NCBI GenBank assembly: GCA_030833445.1
Contig: JAURHD010000009.1
Location: forward strand, 80,225 to 144,224
Length of the DNA: 64,000 bases
Direction of reading: 5' to 3'
From: Cephaloticoccus sp.
Lineage (GTDB): Bacteria > Verrucomicrobiota > Verrucomicrobiia > Opitutales > Opitutaceae
In this document: positions 1-9,446 of the stretch, in pieces
Position numbering within the stretch: position 1 is the first letter of the stretch
Layout: each line of letters opens with the position of its first letter
Notes under the pieces: model-generated
The model's database searches: none
Seen by the model: only the letters and a program-made list of their open reading frames with translations
Told to the model about the DNA's origin: nothing
Program-made: the position numbers and the translations under genes

Positions 1-543
1 GATGCCCTTCGAGATACCACGGTAAATGAAGAAGAAATTGAGCACGTAGACGATCAGCACAAAGATGCCCACGTCACCGAGCCCGAAATGAAGGGCGACA
101 CCGTCCGCCGACGCGCCGGTGAACCTGCCGAAAAATGCCCCGTAATCGAGCCCGGACACGCTCAGATTACCGGTAATGGAATTGAGGGCATAGCCGAGAC
201 ACCAAGCCTCGATATACACGTAATACATGTAGATGCAGACCGGCACGATGAAACCGATTACGCCCAGATACTTCCCCCAAGGCTTGCGCAGGATGACTTG
301 GAAGATACCCGAGGTGGAATGAAAGCCGTGCTGGCCGCCGTGGCGCCCGAGAGTCCATTCCACCCAGCAGATCGGAATGCCGATCAACAGGAGTGAAATG
401 AAGTAGGCGATCATGAATGCGCCGCCTCCATATTGGGCGGCAAGCCCGGGAAAGCGCAGGAAATTTCCCAATCCCACTGCACTGCCCGCCACCGCCAGAA
501 TAACGCCGAGACGCGAACCCCACGCTTCTTGTGCTTTAGCCAT
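1..543 (-). CDS. Sodium-dependent transporter, SNF/NSS family (partial, N-terminal 181 residues)
   Basis: Reading leftward from the ATG at 543, the frame stays open to the window edge and starts MAKAQEAWGSRLGVILAVAG. It continues with a GSAVGLGNFLRFPGLAAQ-like segment, which is the first-helix Na+/substrate-binding signature of neurotransmitter:sodium symporters. Hydrophobic helices follow (a segment with IAYFISLLLIGIPICWVEW, then IGFIVPVCIYMYYVYIEAW). The family imports amino acids or related compounds across the inner membrane using the Na+ gradient. The substrate cannot be read from this fragment. The C-terminal two thirds lie outside the window. No neighbour suggests a pathway. Confidence 0.9.
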   Translation of the reverse strand, partial: MAKAQEAWGSRLGVILAVAGSAVGLGNFLRFPGLAAQYGGGAFMIAYFISLLLIGIPICWVEWTLGRHGGQHGFHSTSGIFQVILRKPWGKYLGVIGFIVPVCIYMYYVYIEAWCLGYALNSITGNLSVSGLDYGAFFGRFTGASADGVALHFGLGDVGIFVLIVYVLNFFFIYRGISKGI

Positions 544-690
544 GGGAAGCGATGAATACCGCGATCACGGTTTCGGGCAAATACCAAGTTAATCTAATTT
601 GTCGCGTTTGCTGCGGTGCAATTTCGAGAGGGGCAGGACTGATAGTTTGAGTCTGGCCAATGGCGGTCCGGCGAGTTTCATGATCCTGCG

Positions 691-1803
691 TTGAATACCT
701 ACGACCGACATCTCCTCCGTGAATGGCTGAAGATTCTCGGCATGGTCGTGAGTATGATGCTGGGTCTGCTCTTTGTGCAGGTGCTGTATGATGATTTTCG
801 CAACCTGAACGACCTTGGGGCTCGCGGCGCGGATTTTGGTTTATACTTCTTTGTGACTTTGCCGGGATTTCTGGCCATCGTGCTTCCGGTGGCTCTGTTG
901 ATTTCGCTGCTGTTTGTTTTAGGCAAACTGCACCGCGCGAATGAGCTGATTGCTTTGCGTGCAGCAGGCGTGAGCATACTGCGGATTACGGCCCCGGTTT
1001 GGTTTATCGGAGTGCTGGCTTGCGGGCTGACCTGGTATCTCAATGCCAGTGTGGTGCCCTGGTCGGTGGAGGCGTCACGGTCCCTGCGTGATTCACTCGC
1101 TTTCCGGCACCAGTCCCAATCCCTGACCGAGGATCATATCGGGGTGGTCTACAGCGTGGCCTTCGATAACCGCGCGACCCAGCGCATGTGGTTTATCAAC
1201 CGTTACAGCCAATACACCCGCAAGGCTTACGGCATTACGGTTTCTGAACTGGATGAAAATCGACGAGAGCTGCGCCGGTTGGTGGCCGAAGAGGCGTGGT
1301 ATGACCGGGACAATGAAGGTTGGCTCTTTAGCCGTGGACAGGAACTGATGTTTAATCCGAGGACCGGTGAAATGATTGAGCCCAGGCCTTTCTACAAGCG
1401 CTTCGTGCCAAACTATAACGAGGACCCGCAGCTCATGTTGTTGATCGACCGCAAGGCATCGGATCTCTCATTTTTCGAGCTGCGCCGATTGATCAATTTT
1501 TTTGCCGTGGATCACAACCCGAAGGCTTTGCCATATGCGGTGCGGTATTTTGGGCTGTTGGCGGATACGCTTGGACCATTGATCGTCATTGCCTTGGCGG
1601 TGCCGTTTGCGGTGTCGGGCGTGCGGGTGAATCCGGCAGTTGGCGTATCCAAATCGATCGGCTTGTTTTTTCTCTATTACATCCTGATGAACCTCGCTAC
1701 TTCGCTGGCCACGAAAGAGGTGCTCGATCCTATGCTGGCAGCATGGCTGCCCAATTTGGGCATGAGTTGCGTCGCGCTTTGGCTGTTCGCCCGACTGCGT
1801 TAA
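691..1803 (+). CDS. LptF/LptG family permease (YjgP/YjgQ)
   Basis: 370 residues, the usual length for LptF or LptG, the inner-membrane permeases that with LptB extract lipopolysaccharide and pass it to the Lpt periplasmic bridge. Visible: a first helix near residues 13-32, two more near 48-75 and 98-118, a long periplasmic region (about 120-280) with the beta-jellyroll character of the family, and three C-terminal helices (about 285-370). The start is TTG at 691; no in-frame ATG lies upstream and the ribosome site is weak. Sequence alone does not separate LptF from LptG, and the usual tandem partner is not adjacent. Confidence 0.88.
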   Translation: MNTYDRHLLREWLKILGMVVSMMLGLLFVQVLYDDFRNLNDLGARGADFGLYFFVTLPGFLAIVLPVALLISLLFVLGKLHRANELIALRAAGVSILRITAPVWFIGVLACGLTWYLNASVVPWSVEASRSLRDSLAFRHQSQSLTEDHIGVVYSVAFDNRATQRMWFINRYSQYTRKAYGITVSELDENRRELRRLVAEEAWYDRDNEGWLFSRGQELMFNPRTGEMIEPRPFYKRFVPNYNEDPQLMLLIDRKASDLSFFELRRLINFFAVDHNPKALPYAVRYFGLLADTLGPLIVIALAVPFAVSGVRVNPAVGVSKSIGLFFLYYILMNLATSLATKEVLDPMLAAWLPNLGMSCVALWLFARLR

Positions 1804-1805
1804 CT

Positions 1806-1826
1806 TGGTTCTCAGTTTGAGAACCA
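1806..1826. terminator. Perfect 9-bp stem between convergent genes (possible terminator)
   Basis: TGGTTCTCA-GTT-TGAGAACCA is a perfect inverted repeat with a 3-base loop. It lies just after the permease stop and over the last codons of the convergent diacylglycerol kinase gene. There is no T tract on either side, so intrinsic termination is uncertain. Confidence 0.35.
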
Positions 1827-2246
1827 GTTGCTCACGAGGTCTTCAATGCGGTGCCAGACGGCGTTGCTCGGCCAGAGCAGGATTACCCAGATAATGATGC
1901 AATTGATATAACTTAAAAACACCGCGGCACTGGCCATATCCTTGACCCGTTTCGCCAACGGATGCTGCTCCGGCCTCACGTAGTCGATGGTCCATTCGAT
2001 GGCAGAGTTGAGCAGCTCCACGATCAGGATAAGGACCAATGAGCCCACCATGACCGCGGTCGAAACTGCGTTGACCGGCAGAATGATGGCAAAGGGTGTC
2101 AGCAATACGGCAAAGATGAGATCCTCCCGAAAAGAAGGCTCGTGCTTCATCGCCGCGAAGAATCCCTCCACCGAGTAGCGGACCGAGGAGAAAAAACTCC
2201 GAAAGCTGCGCCGTTTCAGCTCGGTGGATTCGGTGGGATCAGACAC
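1812..2246 (-). CDS. dgkA: Diacylglycerol kinase (DgkA type)
   Basis: 144 residues, slightly longer than the roughly 120-residue bacterial DgkA. This small trimeric inner-membrane enzyme phosphorylates diacylglycerol with ATP and recycles lipid released by envelope biosynthesis. The signature ELLNSAIEWTID is present, with Glu77, Asn80 and Glu84 matching E. coli Glu69, Asn72 and Glu76. Three hydrophobic segments lie near residues 43-60, 61-80 and 108-126. The C-terminal tail is extended by about 15 residues. It lies 39 bp downstream of a small hypothetical gene on the same strand and converges with the LptF/G-like permease, so an envelope-lipid role fits. Confidence 0.93.
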   Translation of the reverse strand: MSDPTESTELKRRSFRSFFSSVRYSVEGFFAAMKHEPSFREDLIFAVLLTPFAIILPVNAVSTAVMVGSLVLILIVELLNSAIEWTIDYVRPEQHPLAKRVKDMASAAVFLSYINCIIIWVILLWPSNAVWHRIEDLVSNWFSN

Positions 2247-2285
2247 AGGCCATTCCAGTAGCCGTTTACATCACTGAGCTAAAGT

Positions 2286-2510
2286 TCAATTTTCGACCTG
2301 GTCTGTCTTGGTTTTCGCCGGGGGCACTGGCTGCAGATCGAAATCGGTGAAATCGTTAAGGATACCCTCGTGACGCCGGTCCTGTTTGTAGATCTGCAAG
2401 ATTCGCCCGTGTTCGTATTCCGTGGTGGGAAATATCCGCGGTGGCTCGCCCTTCAGGAAGATGGCGGTGTAGGCGCGGTGACGATCCACGAGTCGGCGAA
2501 TGACGAGCAT
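2286..2510 (-). CDS. Small hypothetical protein, 74 residues
   Basis: Not recognised. The product starts MLVIRRLVDRHRAYTAIFLK, is charged, and has no signal peptide or membrane segment. The C-terminal third is proline- and lysine-rich. It sits immediately upstream of dgkA on the same strand (39 bp gap) and may share its transcript. No usual shadow explanation applies, because no gene lies on the other strand here. It could be a lineage-specific small protein. Confidence 0.5.
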   Translation of the reverse strand: MLVIRRLVDRHRAYTAIFLKGEPPRIFPTTEYEHGRILQIYKQDRRHEGILNDFTDFDLQPVPPAKTKTDQVEN

Positions 2511-2609
2511 TGACCATTATACCTGCATTTCGGGAAAATTCCCCGCAATTGTGAAAAATCAGCGCCGAATTTCCTTTTGGCGCTTCAGCGAGGGGTTTTA
2601 GGTCACGCC

Positions 2610-3452
2610 ATGAAGACGCAGGTAACCCCGAGTGATGCCCAGCTTTACCGAGAACAAGGTTACTTCATTCTGCGGGGAGCCGTGCCCGCGCCCTTGATTG
2701 ACCGGCTGCGGGTCATGGCGGAGGAGGCCCGGACGGTGGCGCACCGCTTGGAGGGACCGCAGACCCAGCGACTGATGCGGATCGGCGAACATGTTGATAC
2801 CACCGCTGCACGCGAATTTCAGGCGTTGTCGGAAATCAATGAGGCGTTTCACACGATACTCTCGCCGGGACACACTCTCGCGCCGGGGGATTCCATGACG
2901 ATTTTGTTTCAGCCAGAGAACCGTTGCTGGGCCACTGCTTGGCACCGTGATCTGCGGGATCATGTGCCGGACGAGATGTATGAGGCTGTTCTGGGCGGCG
3001 GCAAATGGGAGGAATACGCTTCCGACTATAACCTGTTCAATCAAATCAACTGTGCACTCTACGAGGATACCTCGACTTGGTATGTGCCGGGAACGCATGC
3101 GCGGCTTGATGCAACCGCCGAACAATTGGCGGTGAAGGATTCCCGGACCCGTGCGGAATTGGAAAACTGGGCTAAGCAACGCAGCGAGGCCGAGCAGGAA
3201 GTGTTCTTGCAGGAATACTGTGAATCCATGCCGGGAGCGGTGCAGATTATTCTGCAGGCCGGTGATTTGGTGCTCTATCGCAACTGTGCGTGGCATATCG
3301 GCAATTACGTGCCTTATCGTCGCCGGGCCACCTTGCATACCCATGCCTCCACCCGTGAGTTTGAAGCTTACAAAGTGAAGATGGCCGATACCATGAAACG
3401 CATTAAGGCTCATCTCGACGCCGAGGGTGCGAAGGGTAAAGTGGTCGCCTAA
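2610..3452 (+). CDS. Phytanoyl-CoA dioxygenase (PhyH) family protein
   Basis: 280 residues from the ATG at 2610. A TTG 33 bases upstream is also in frame, but the ATG is followed at once by the family's typical opening (LYREQGYFILRGAVP). PhyH-type enzymes are cytoplasmic Fe(II)/2-oxoglutarate oxygenases that hydroxylate small molecules. The iron facial triad is visible: His112-x-Asp114 in AWHRDLRDH and a distal His in a WHIGNY segment near residue 230. A 2-oxoglutarate arginine is expected in the following YRRRAT stretch. The substrate is unknown. The gene lies 5 bp ahead of the M14 peptidase gene, so co-transcription is likely. Confidence 0.88.
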   Translation: MKTQVTPSDAQLYREQGYFILRGAVPAPLIDRLRVMAEEARTVAHRLEGPQTQRLMRIGEHVDTTAAREFQALSEINEAFHTILSPGHTLAPGDSMTILFQPENRCWATAWHRDLRDHVPDEMYEAVLGGGKWEEYASDYNLFNQINCALYEDTSTWYVPGTHARLDATAEQLAVKDSRTRAELENWAKQRSEAEQEVFLQEYCESMPGAVQIILQAGDLVLYRNCAWHIGNYVPYRRRATLHTHASTREFEAYKVKMADTMKRIKAHLDAEGAKGKVVA

Positions 3453-3457
3453 TTTCA

Positions 3458-4975
3458 ATGAAAACATCCAAGCTACTTTCCCTGCTGCTTTTACTGACGG
3501 TCATGATGAGCCCCCTCCGGGCCGAAGACGAGAGTCAGGCAACTGTGCGCCACCTGCTCTTGGAAGTGAAAGCTATTCCGGCCACCGCCCAGGAGGGTGA
3601 AGGAGCATTTGCCTACAACGATTACAACCGTAAGCGGATTGTGAGTTTGGTGCGCAACAATGCCCTGTTGCTCGCAACCGATGATGAAGTCACTGAGCTG
3701 AAGGAAGCCGGGTTTGCTCCGACCATCCTGATGGAGAGTGATGATGAACTGACGCTTTACCGTCGCGCGCTTTACGGTCCCAGCCTCAAACCGGATCCAG
3801 TTTATCATACCTATGATCAGATCACCGCTAGGGCTGAGGAACTCATGCGGCAGCGGCCCGACCTGATGGTGCGTTTTCAAATTGGCGAGACCACTCAGTT
3901 TCATCGTCCGATTTATGCCTACCGGCTCTCCAATGCCGCTGCGCAGGTCCATGACCGACCGGCAATTCTGTTTGATGGCTGCCATCACGCCGACGAAGTG
4001 ATGGGCGCCGAGATTGTGCTGAGTCTGATGGAAAAATTGGTCGCGGGTTATGGCGAGGATCCACTCGTGACCAAGTGGCTGGATACACTGGAGATTTATT
4101 TGGTGCCGGTGGTCAATGTGGACGGGCACACCTACGTGAACTCGGGGCATGATCCGCGTTGGCGCAAAAATGCCCGCGATGTAAATGGTGACGGCATTGT
4201 GGGGGTATTTCCGGAGGGCGTGGACGTCAACCGGGGCTACAGTTTCAACTGGGCGATGGGCGGGACCAATGATCCGGATGGCGCCAGTTTCCGCGGGGCG
4301 CATCCGTTTTCCGAGGCGGAGAATCGCGCCATGCAATCCCTCGCCGACCAACGGCAGTTGTTGATGTCGATTTCGTATCACAGTCAGGGCGAAGTAATCT
4401 ATTACCCTTGGATTTGGGGCAAGATGGCGGCGCCCGATGACAAGGTGATCAAACGCATCGCGACCGACGTGGCGGCGCACATTACCCGTATGGACGGGGA
4501 AGGCACCTATGCGGTTTCACCCGGCGGTCCTTCGAGCCAGAGCTACCCTTGGTTTTACGGACGTCGGGGTGTGCTCGATATGATCATCGAAACGGGCAAG
4601 GGTTCGCATCTGTTTCCGCCCGAGGATGTGCCGGGGATCATTGCGGAAAATCTCAAGGGAATCACGGCTTTCATCGCGCACGCCGATGGTCCCGGTTTAT
4701 CGGTGCGCGTGACCGATGCGGTGACGGGTGAACCATTGCACGCGCAGGTTTGGCTGCCCCGAATCGACAACGAATCAGTGGATCGGCGTTTCAGTGACGC
4801 ACAATTTGGCCGGGCACGCCGGTTGCTGGATCCGGGTGAGTATTATCTGGTGGTCTCGTGCGAGGGTTACGAAACCGAGGTTTACCCTGCTTTGGAAGTT
4901 GGGGTCGAGGGTTGGACTGTGTTGGAGATAAAATTGCAGCCCAGCACTATTTCTCGAAAAATTTCAGCCCGGTGA
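3458..4975 (+). CDS. Secreted M14-family zinc carboxypeptidase
   Basis: 505 residues with a clear signal peptide ([13 protein letters not shown]..., cleavage near residue 22). The M14 peptidase domain spans about 115-410: zinc motif HADE (His177, Glu180), third ligand His308 in SYHSQG, a substrate-binding [11 protein letters not shown] segment (237-246) and catalytic Glu378 in DMIIETG. Residues about 415-500 look like the beta-sandwich carboxypeptidase regulatory-like domain. The protein should trim C-terminal residues from peptides in the periplasm or outside the cell. Its 3' end overlaps the convergent SMR gene by 29 bp. The nearby POT peptide transporter on the other strand fits a peptide-scavenging theme, but this link is inference. 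Confidence 0.92.
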   Translation: MKTSKLLSLLLLLTVMMSPLRAEDESQATVRHLLLEVKAIPATAQEGEGAFAYNDYNRKRIVSLVRNNALLLATDDEVTELKEAGFAPTILMESDDELTLYRRALYGPSLKPDPVYHTYDQITARAEELMRQRPDLMVRFQIGETTQFHRPIYAYRLSNAAAQVHDRPAILFDGCHHADEVMGAEIVLSLMEKLVAGYGEDPLVTKWLDTLEIYLVPVVNVDGHTYVNSGHDPRWRKNARDVNGDGIVGVFPEGVDVNRGYSFNWAMGGTNDPDGASFRGAHPFSEAENRAMQSLADQRQLLMSISYHSQGEVIYYPWIWGKMAAPDDKVIKRIATDVAAHITRMDGEGTYAVSPGGPSSQSYPWFYGRRGVLDMIIETGKGSHLFPPEDVPGIIAENLKGITAFIAHADGPGLSVRVTDAVTGEPLHAQVWLPRIDNESVDRRFSDAQFGRARRLLDPGEYYLVVSCEGYETEVYPALEVGVEGWTVLEIKLQPSTISRKISAR

Positions 4976-5267
4976 TGCCGGCAATGATCAGCACAATGCA
5001 GATCAGGCGCATGGCCGAGGCGCTTTCGTTGAACCAGAGGATACCCGCGATGGTGGTGCCCACCGCGCCGATGCCGGTCCAGACGGCGTAGGCAGTGCCG
5101 ATGGGCAGTCCGCGTGCCGCCAGAGCCAGCAACCACATGCTGGTCGCCATTGCGGCGATCACGCCGACGGACGGCCACAGCTTGGTAAAGCCATGAGTCG
5201 ATTTCAGGCCCACCGCCCACACGATTTCAAAAATCGCGGCTACGATGAGGATCAGCCAGCTATTCAT
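4947..5267 (-). CDS. gdx: SMR-family exporter of the Gdx/SugE type
   Basis: 106 residues, four membrane helices, the standard size of small multidrug resistance proteins. The essential membrane glutamate is Glu14 ([13 protein letters not shown]). The segment [17 protein letters not shown] matches the Gdx/SugE subtype, known as guanidinium/H+ exchangers, better than EmrE. The protein should be an antiparallel dimer in the inner membrane. It lies 15 bp after the POT transporter gene on the same strand, so both are probably one operon. No guanidine riboswitch was found upstream. Confidence 0.93.
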   Translation of the reverse strand: MNSWLILIVAAIFEIVWAVGLKSTHGFTKLWPSVGVIAAMATSMWLLALAARGLPIGTAYAVWTGIGAVGTTIAGILWFNESASAMRLICIVLIIAGITGLKFFEK

Positions 5268-5282
5268 AACATCTGCGCAACA

Positions 5283-6788
5283 TTACCGCACGCCGCACAT
5301 GAGTTTTTTGACCAACGGCACGAGCAATAGCAGGACGGCAGTTGCACCGAAGACGAAGTAGGCCTGATGCTGAAAGAAGACCGCCAAATCGCCTTCTCCA
5401 CCACTGCCAAACGTCCGGGCCAGATAGCCGGAGAGGAAATTGCCAATGGAGGTGGCAAGGAACCAGCCACCCATCATGACGCCGACCAACTTGGCTGGAG
5501 CGAGTTTGGTGACGGTGCTCAACCCCACGGGGCTGAGGCAAAGCTCACCGATGGTCTGCAATAACAGGAGTCCGACGAGCCAAAGAGGACTGACCAGACC
5601 TTGATCGGCGAGCCGGGCGGCGGGGACCATGAGGGCGAAGGACAGTCCAACGAAACCGAGACCGAAAGTGAATTTCATCGGGCTCGACGGCTGCTTCCGG
5701 CCCATCCGCACCCAGCCCCAGGCGAAGACCGGTGCCAACAGGATGATGAACAGCGAATTGACGGATTGATACCAAGAGGAGGGGAAACTGAAACCGAGGA
5801 CCGTGTTGTCGGTAAAATCGCGGGCGAACAGATTGATCGAAGAACCGGTTTGCTCAAAGACGGCGAAGAAAATGATGTTGGCCGCAAACAGCACGAAGAT
5901 CGCCGCGACGCGCTTGCCATCGGTGCCCCCTCGAATGGCGTAGTAAACCACCGCCGCGAAGATGCCCGCAGCCAGAAGCCACATGACAACCGGTAATTGA
6001 CTGCTGACCCAGACAAGGCCACCCAATACGCCAGCGAAGACAAAACAATAGAGCAGGTTCAGACCTTTTTGGGCCACACTGAGGGGAGGGGCTGCCCCCA
6101 AATCACCCAGTTGGCGCATATTGCGCAGGTAGGTGAAGATACCGCAGGTCATGCCGATGCCGGCGAGGGCGAATGCCCAGTGCCAACTGTGATGCGGGTC
6201 CCAGCCGCGAGCGCTCAGCCAATCGCGGAACCACTGATGCTGGGCGAGAAACCCTGTCAGCAAAGGAGCGGTAAACGCGCCGATGTTAATGCCCATGTAA
6301 AAGATCGAAAACCCTGCATCACGGCGTTCGTCGCTTGGCTCGTAGAGACTACCGACCATCGAGCTGATGTTTGGCTTCAACAAACCCGTGCCGAGTGCGA
6401 CCAAGATCAGACCGGCGTAAAACGAGCCGGTGGAACTGAGCGCCATGGTAAAATGGCCGGAGGCGATGATGATGCCGCCGACCAGCACCGATTGCCGGGC
6501 GCCGATGACTTTGTCCGCGATATATCCGCCCAAGACGGAAAGCATATAGACGGCCATCGTGTAGTAGCCATAAATCAGCGCGGAGCGCTCGGTGCTAAAA
6601 CCCAGGCCGCCATCGACCGCCGCCGTGGTCATGAACAGCACGAGCAAGGCCCGCATACCGTAGTAGGAGAAACGTTCCCACATTTCAGTGAAGAACAACG
6701 TGCTCAAACCCTTGGGGTGGCCGGACTGGTGGGGATCGGCGGTGGGCACCGCGGGTTCAGCAGGAACGGACGGAGTGGACAAACTCAT
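5283..6788 (-). CDS. POT/PTR2-family proton-coupled peptide transporter
   Basis: 501 residues with about 14 hydrophobic segments, as in bacterial POT (DtpT-like) carriers that import di- and tripeptides with protons. Visible signatures: the N-terminal FFTEMWERFSYYGMRALL segment, containing the ExxER-like proton-coupling motif, and the PTR2 signature region FYMGINIGAF near residue 165. The N terminus has a proline-rich 30-residue cytoplasmic extension. The downstream gene is the Gdx-like exporter (15 bp gap). The peptide link to the convergent secreted peptidase is suggestive only. Confidence 0.92.
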   Translation of the reverse strand: MSLSTPSVPAEPAVPTADPHQSGHPKGLSTLFFTEMWERFSYYGMRALLVLFMTTAAVDGGLGFSTERSALIYGYYTMAVYMLSVLGGYIADKVIGARQSVLVGGIIIASGHFTMALSSTGSFYAGLILVALGTGLLKPNISSMVGSLYEPSDERRDAGFSIFYMGINIGAFTAPLLTGFLAQHQWFRDWLSARGWDPHHSWHWAFALAGIGMTCGIFTYLRNMRQLGDLGAAPPLSVAQKGLNLLYCFVFAGVLGGLVWVSSQLPVVMWLLAAGIFAAVVYYAIRGGTDGKRVAAIFVLFAANIIFFAVFEQTGSSINLFARDFTDNTVLGFSFPSSWYQSVNSLFIILLAPVFAWGWVRMGRKQPSSPMKFTFGLGFVGLSFALMVPAARLADQGLVSPLWLVGLLLLQTIGELCLSPVGLSTVTKLAPAKLVGVMMGGWFLATSIGNFLSGYLARTFGSGGEGDLAVFFQHQAYFVFGATAVLLLLVPLVKKLMCGVR

Positions 6789-6857
6789 CGAAGGCGGAGC
6801 TTGGCGCGCAATACCGGTCGTGCAATGCGCAAAATATCCCCCGCCTAAACCGGTCGA

Positions 6858-9257
6858 TTAATTGCGACCGTAGCGGTGCAGGATCACTTCGATCATGCCG
6901 AATTGATCGGTGAGCAATCCTTCATAACCACATGGCCGGTCATCCCAATAGCGCCAATCGATGCCGCTTTTGTTTCCACCATAAACGAGAGCGCCGGCGT
7001 AGCCCACACACATGCGACCGAGCAGATGATCCGCTTCCGTCACGAATCCGGTGCGGTAGAGTGCCATCGTAAAGTGGCGCGCATGAGAATGATTTCGGCC
7101 TCCGTTCTGATAATAGCCAAAGGAGAAGCCCTGCATGATGTCGGCCAGATCACAATCGGGTATGCAACGGAGGTTTCCGGGGAGACCATAGACGGCATCG
7201 GGCATGCCAACTTGTTTCGCTTCGGCGAGGAGGCGCGAGCAGATGTCGCGAGCTTGATCGTCGGGCACGAGCCCGGCATTGATCGCGCAGCCATTGACGG
7301 CGAGAAAGGCGTAATCGTGTAGTTTGTCTTCCTTGCATCTCCAGCCGGCAATCCAACCTGTCTCAGGGTTGAAGAACGTCGGCAGATAATTGGCTTTCAG
7401 TTGATTTGCCCACGTGGTCAGTGCGTTGCTTTCCTCGGTCAGGCCGAATCGCGTGAAGTTTTGCGCAAGGCCCCGCAAGGCTTGATGGAGGATCGCATTG
7501 GAAAAAGCATCCTTCCAGCCGTAGGAGGTAACGTCATACCAATTGGTGCCCCACTGGCCGGTGCCACTGATACCGGTGCGCCACGGACTTTCGACGAGAC
7601 CGTCGTTATCGAGGTCGCGGGTCTTCATCGCCGCGATTCTCTCCCGGATCGGTGATAGATTTTGGTGAAACCATTCCTCCGTCGCCGCATACTGCAAGTA
7701 GTCGGATAGCCCCTGCAAACCAGCGGCCCCGGTCATCAGGTATTCATCCTGAGCGTCGTGAATCTTGCCATCTTGGAAGACGCGGCCGTCGGTGTAGCTC
7801 TGGCCACCATCGAGCCAACGTTCAATTGTGGCCCGGTAAAGCTCGTGTGCTGGGAAACCGGGCAGGAGATTGCCGAAGCGCAAAATAAACGAGGACCAGG
7901 TATCCAGTGAAACTGCACAGGGCATCGACGCACCATTGTTGCTCAGCGTGCCCATTTCAGGGCGATAGGTCAGCGAGGTGTAGTAGATGCGCTTGATCGC
8001 GGCGTGAGCCTCGGCGGGAGCGTCCCCGCGCAAAATTGCAGGTGGAGAGATGGGGTTAATCTCGATGTCGGCCTGAAAGGTTCCGGCGGGGAGAAAATAT
8101 GTGCCGTTGTCCAAGGGCGTTTCACCGAGTTTGATCTCCAGGGTGTTGTAATCGCGTTGACGGTAAGCATCGAAGCGAATCGCGACATCGGGACTTTCGC
8201 ACGAAAATTGCAGTGTGCCGAAACGCGGGAAATTGACGGCCATGGGCAGATCGAGCAATCCGGCCTCGCCTGATTGAGTGATGCGTCCAATCGCGTGAGT
8301 GGGGGAGACGCTATTGCGCATCGTCAACATCCAGGGAGAACTGATCCAGGCATGCGCGTCGTGATCGGATTGACGTTGGGCGCTTAAGCGAAGCCCGTCG
8401 GAGGACACGGTCCACTTGAGGGTGTAATGCTGCCCTCCGGTGACGAAATCATAGGTGATGGAATTTCCTCTTACGGTCGTCGTGCCGATTGCATCGAAGC
8501 GGGTGAAAGGATCTATGGCGGGTTCCTGTCCGATCAGATGCAATTGCGGCCCTTGCATGAAAAAACCGGCTTGGACGAAGAGCATATTGGTCTGGGCGAG
8601 GGCAGGGTCTTCACCCACCAGCGATAGGAAAGAGAGGCCGGCACGGTTTAAATAAAACCCGACGGTGTAGTTATCGGTGGAGTATTCGACGGTGCCATCG
8701 GCGACGGTTGCCGTCACCCCGGTGGGGAGCGAATCTAGACTGATGGGTAGAGTCTCGAGAGTGCGTTGGCAGCGTTCAGCGAGAGGCTCCAACAGTTCGC
8801 CTTCCAATACACACGCTGATTCCGCGAGCGCCCATGGCACCCAGCCTTCATCGAAGCCCGATCCACGTAGTTCGACCAATACCCCCTGAACAGGGATGCT
8901 GGGAAGCACATACCAATCGATTTCACCGTTCTCTGGGCGGGTCAAATCGCGTTGGGTGCAGGCTTCACTCCAAGCTCCCTCACGGTAAACGAGCACGCGA
9001 AATGCGGTGACCCAATCAAGATCGGTGCGACTGCCGCAGTTATGAAACCCTTTGGTTGATCGAAGGCCGATTCGATGAAGCCGGGCGGGACGGTGAAGTC
9101 GAACGGTTCGCGCATGGATGAGGCGATTCGCAGGTGAATTGGCTTCATTGGCGTTTGGCGTAGTCCAGAGCGCACGGGCTTCGGAAAGAGACGGATTGAC
9201 CGCCAAATCTCCCATCGGAGGCTCGTGGTCTTTGAGTTGCAGCAAATCGACAGTCAT
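6858..9257 (-). CDS. Six-hairpin (alpha/alpha)6-barrel glycosidase-like protein
   Basis: 799 residues from the ATG at 9257; a longer frame from 9338 lacks support because it would run through likely control sequences. The N-terminal half (1-400) is beta-rich. The C-terminal half (about 430-795) has the repeating helical pattern of (alpha/alpha)6 barrels, as in GH15, GH63, GH78 and debranching-type enzymes, including a TRDLDNDGLVESPWRTG stretch and YDVTSYGWKDAFSNA. The catalytic acids and sugar specificity cannot be assigned from sequence alone. There is no signal peptide, so it should act on imported sugars in the cytoplasm. The gene diverges from the HisD paralogue, and the spacer carries TGTATACA-type palindromes. 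Confidence 0.7.
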   Translation of the reverse strand: MTVDLLQLKDHEPPMGDLAVNPSLSEARALWTTPNANEANSPANRLIHARTVRLHRPARLHRIGLRSTKGFHNCGSRTDLDWVTAFRVLVYREGAWSEACTQRDLTRPENGEIDWYVLPSIPVQGVLVELRGSGFDEGWVPWALAESACVLEGELLEPLAERCQRTLETLPISLDSLPTGVTATVADGTVEYSTDNYTVGFYLNRAGLSFLSLVGEDPALAQTNMLFVQAGFFMQGPQLHLIGQEPAIDPFTRFDAIGTTTVRGNSITYDFVTGGQHYTLKWTVSSDGLRLSAQRQSDHDAHAWISSPWMLTMRNSVSPTHAIGRITQSGEAGLLDLPMAVNFPRFGTLQFSCESPDVAIRFDAYRQRDYNTLEIKLGETPLDNGTYFLPAGTFQADIEINPISPPAILRGDAPAEAHAAIKRIYYTSLTYRPEMGTLSNNGASMPCAVSLDTWSSFILRFGNLLPGFPAHELYRATIERWLDGGQSYTDGRVFQDGKIHDAQDEYLMTGAAGLQGLSDYLQYAATEEWFHQNLSPIRERIAAMKTRDLDNDGLVESPWRTGISGTGQWGTNWYDVTSYGWKDAFSNAILHQALRGLAQNFTRFGLTEESNALTTWANQLKANYLPTFFNPETGWIAGWRCKEDKLHDYAFLAVNGCAINAGLVPDDQARDICSRLLAEAKQVGMPDAVYGLPGNLRCIPDCDLADIMQGFSFGYYQNGGRNHSHARHFTMALYRTGFVTEADHLLGRMCVGYAGALVYGGNKSGIDWRYWDDRPCGYEGLLTDQFGMIEVILHRYGRN

Positions 9258-9281
9258 GAATGGCCGACACTGACGTGCAGG

Positions 9282-9404
9282 GTATACTGGGGAAAGACTG
9301 AAAATAACCTCAAACTGGATACATAATGGAAAGGTCAATTATCATAGGTAAAATACGCATGCTTTAAGAAATTAAGAATAATAAATATTCAAATGTATAC
9401 ATTT
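9282..9404. promoter_or_regulatory. Divergent control region with TGTATACA palindromes
   Basis: The spacer between the glycosidase-like gene and the HisD paralogue holds a perfect 14-bp palindrome, AAATGTATACATTT, at 9391-9404. Weaker relatives are TGGATACA at 9316-9323 and a GTATAC core at 9282-9287. The surrounding sequence is unusually AT-rich. The same core occurs just before the GntR/FCD regulator at 61.8 kb. Members of that regulator family bind short palindromes of this kind, so this is a candidate operator region. The assignment is inference. Confidence 0.5.
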
Positions 9405-9446
9405 TGGATTGAGTCCGGTTCGAATTCGCACTGAGTTGCCACCGCC

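Noticed and set aside
2598..3467. Long antisense frame (289 codons) opposite the PhyH-type gene
   Set aside because: It is a GC-driven shadow; the PhyH protein has clear family motifs on the other strand.
5997..6848. 283-codon plus-strand frame opposite the POT transporter
   Set aside because: Low-complexity Gly/His/Arg-rich shadow without start support.
6789..6857. Guanidine riboswitch for the Gdx/SugE gene
   Set aside because: The spacer upstream of the POT-gdx pair is too short and lacks the conserved blocks.
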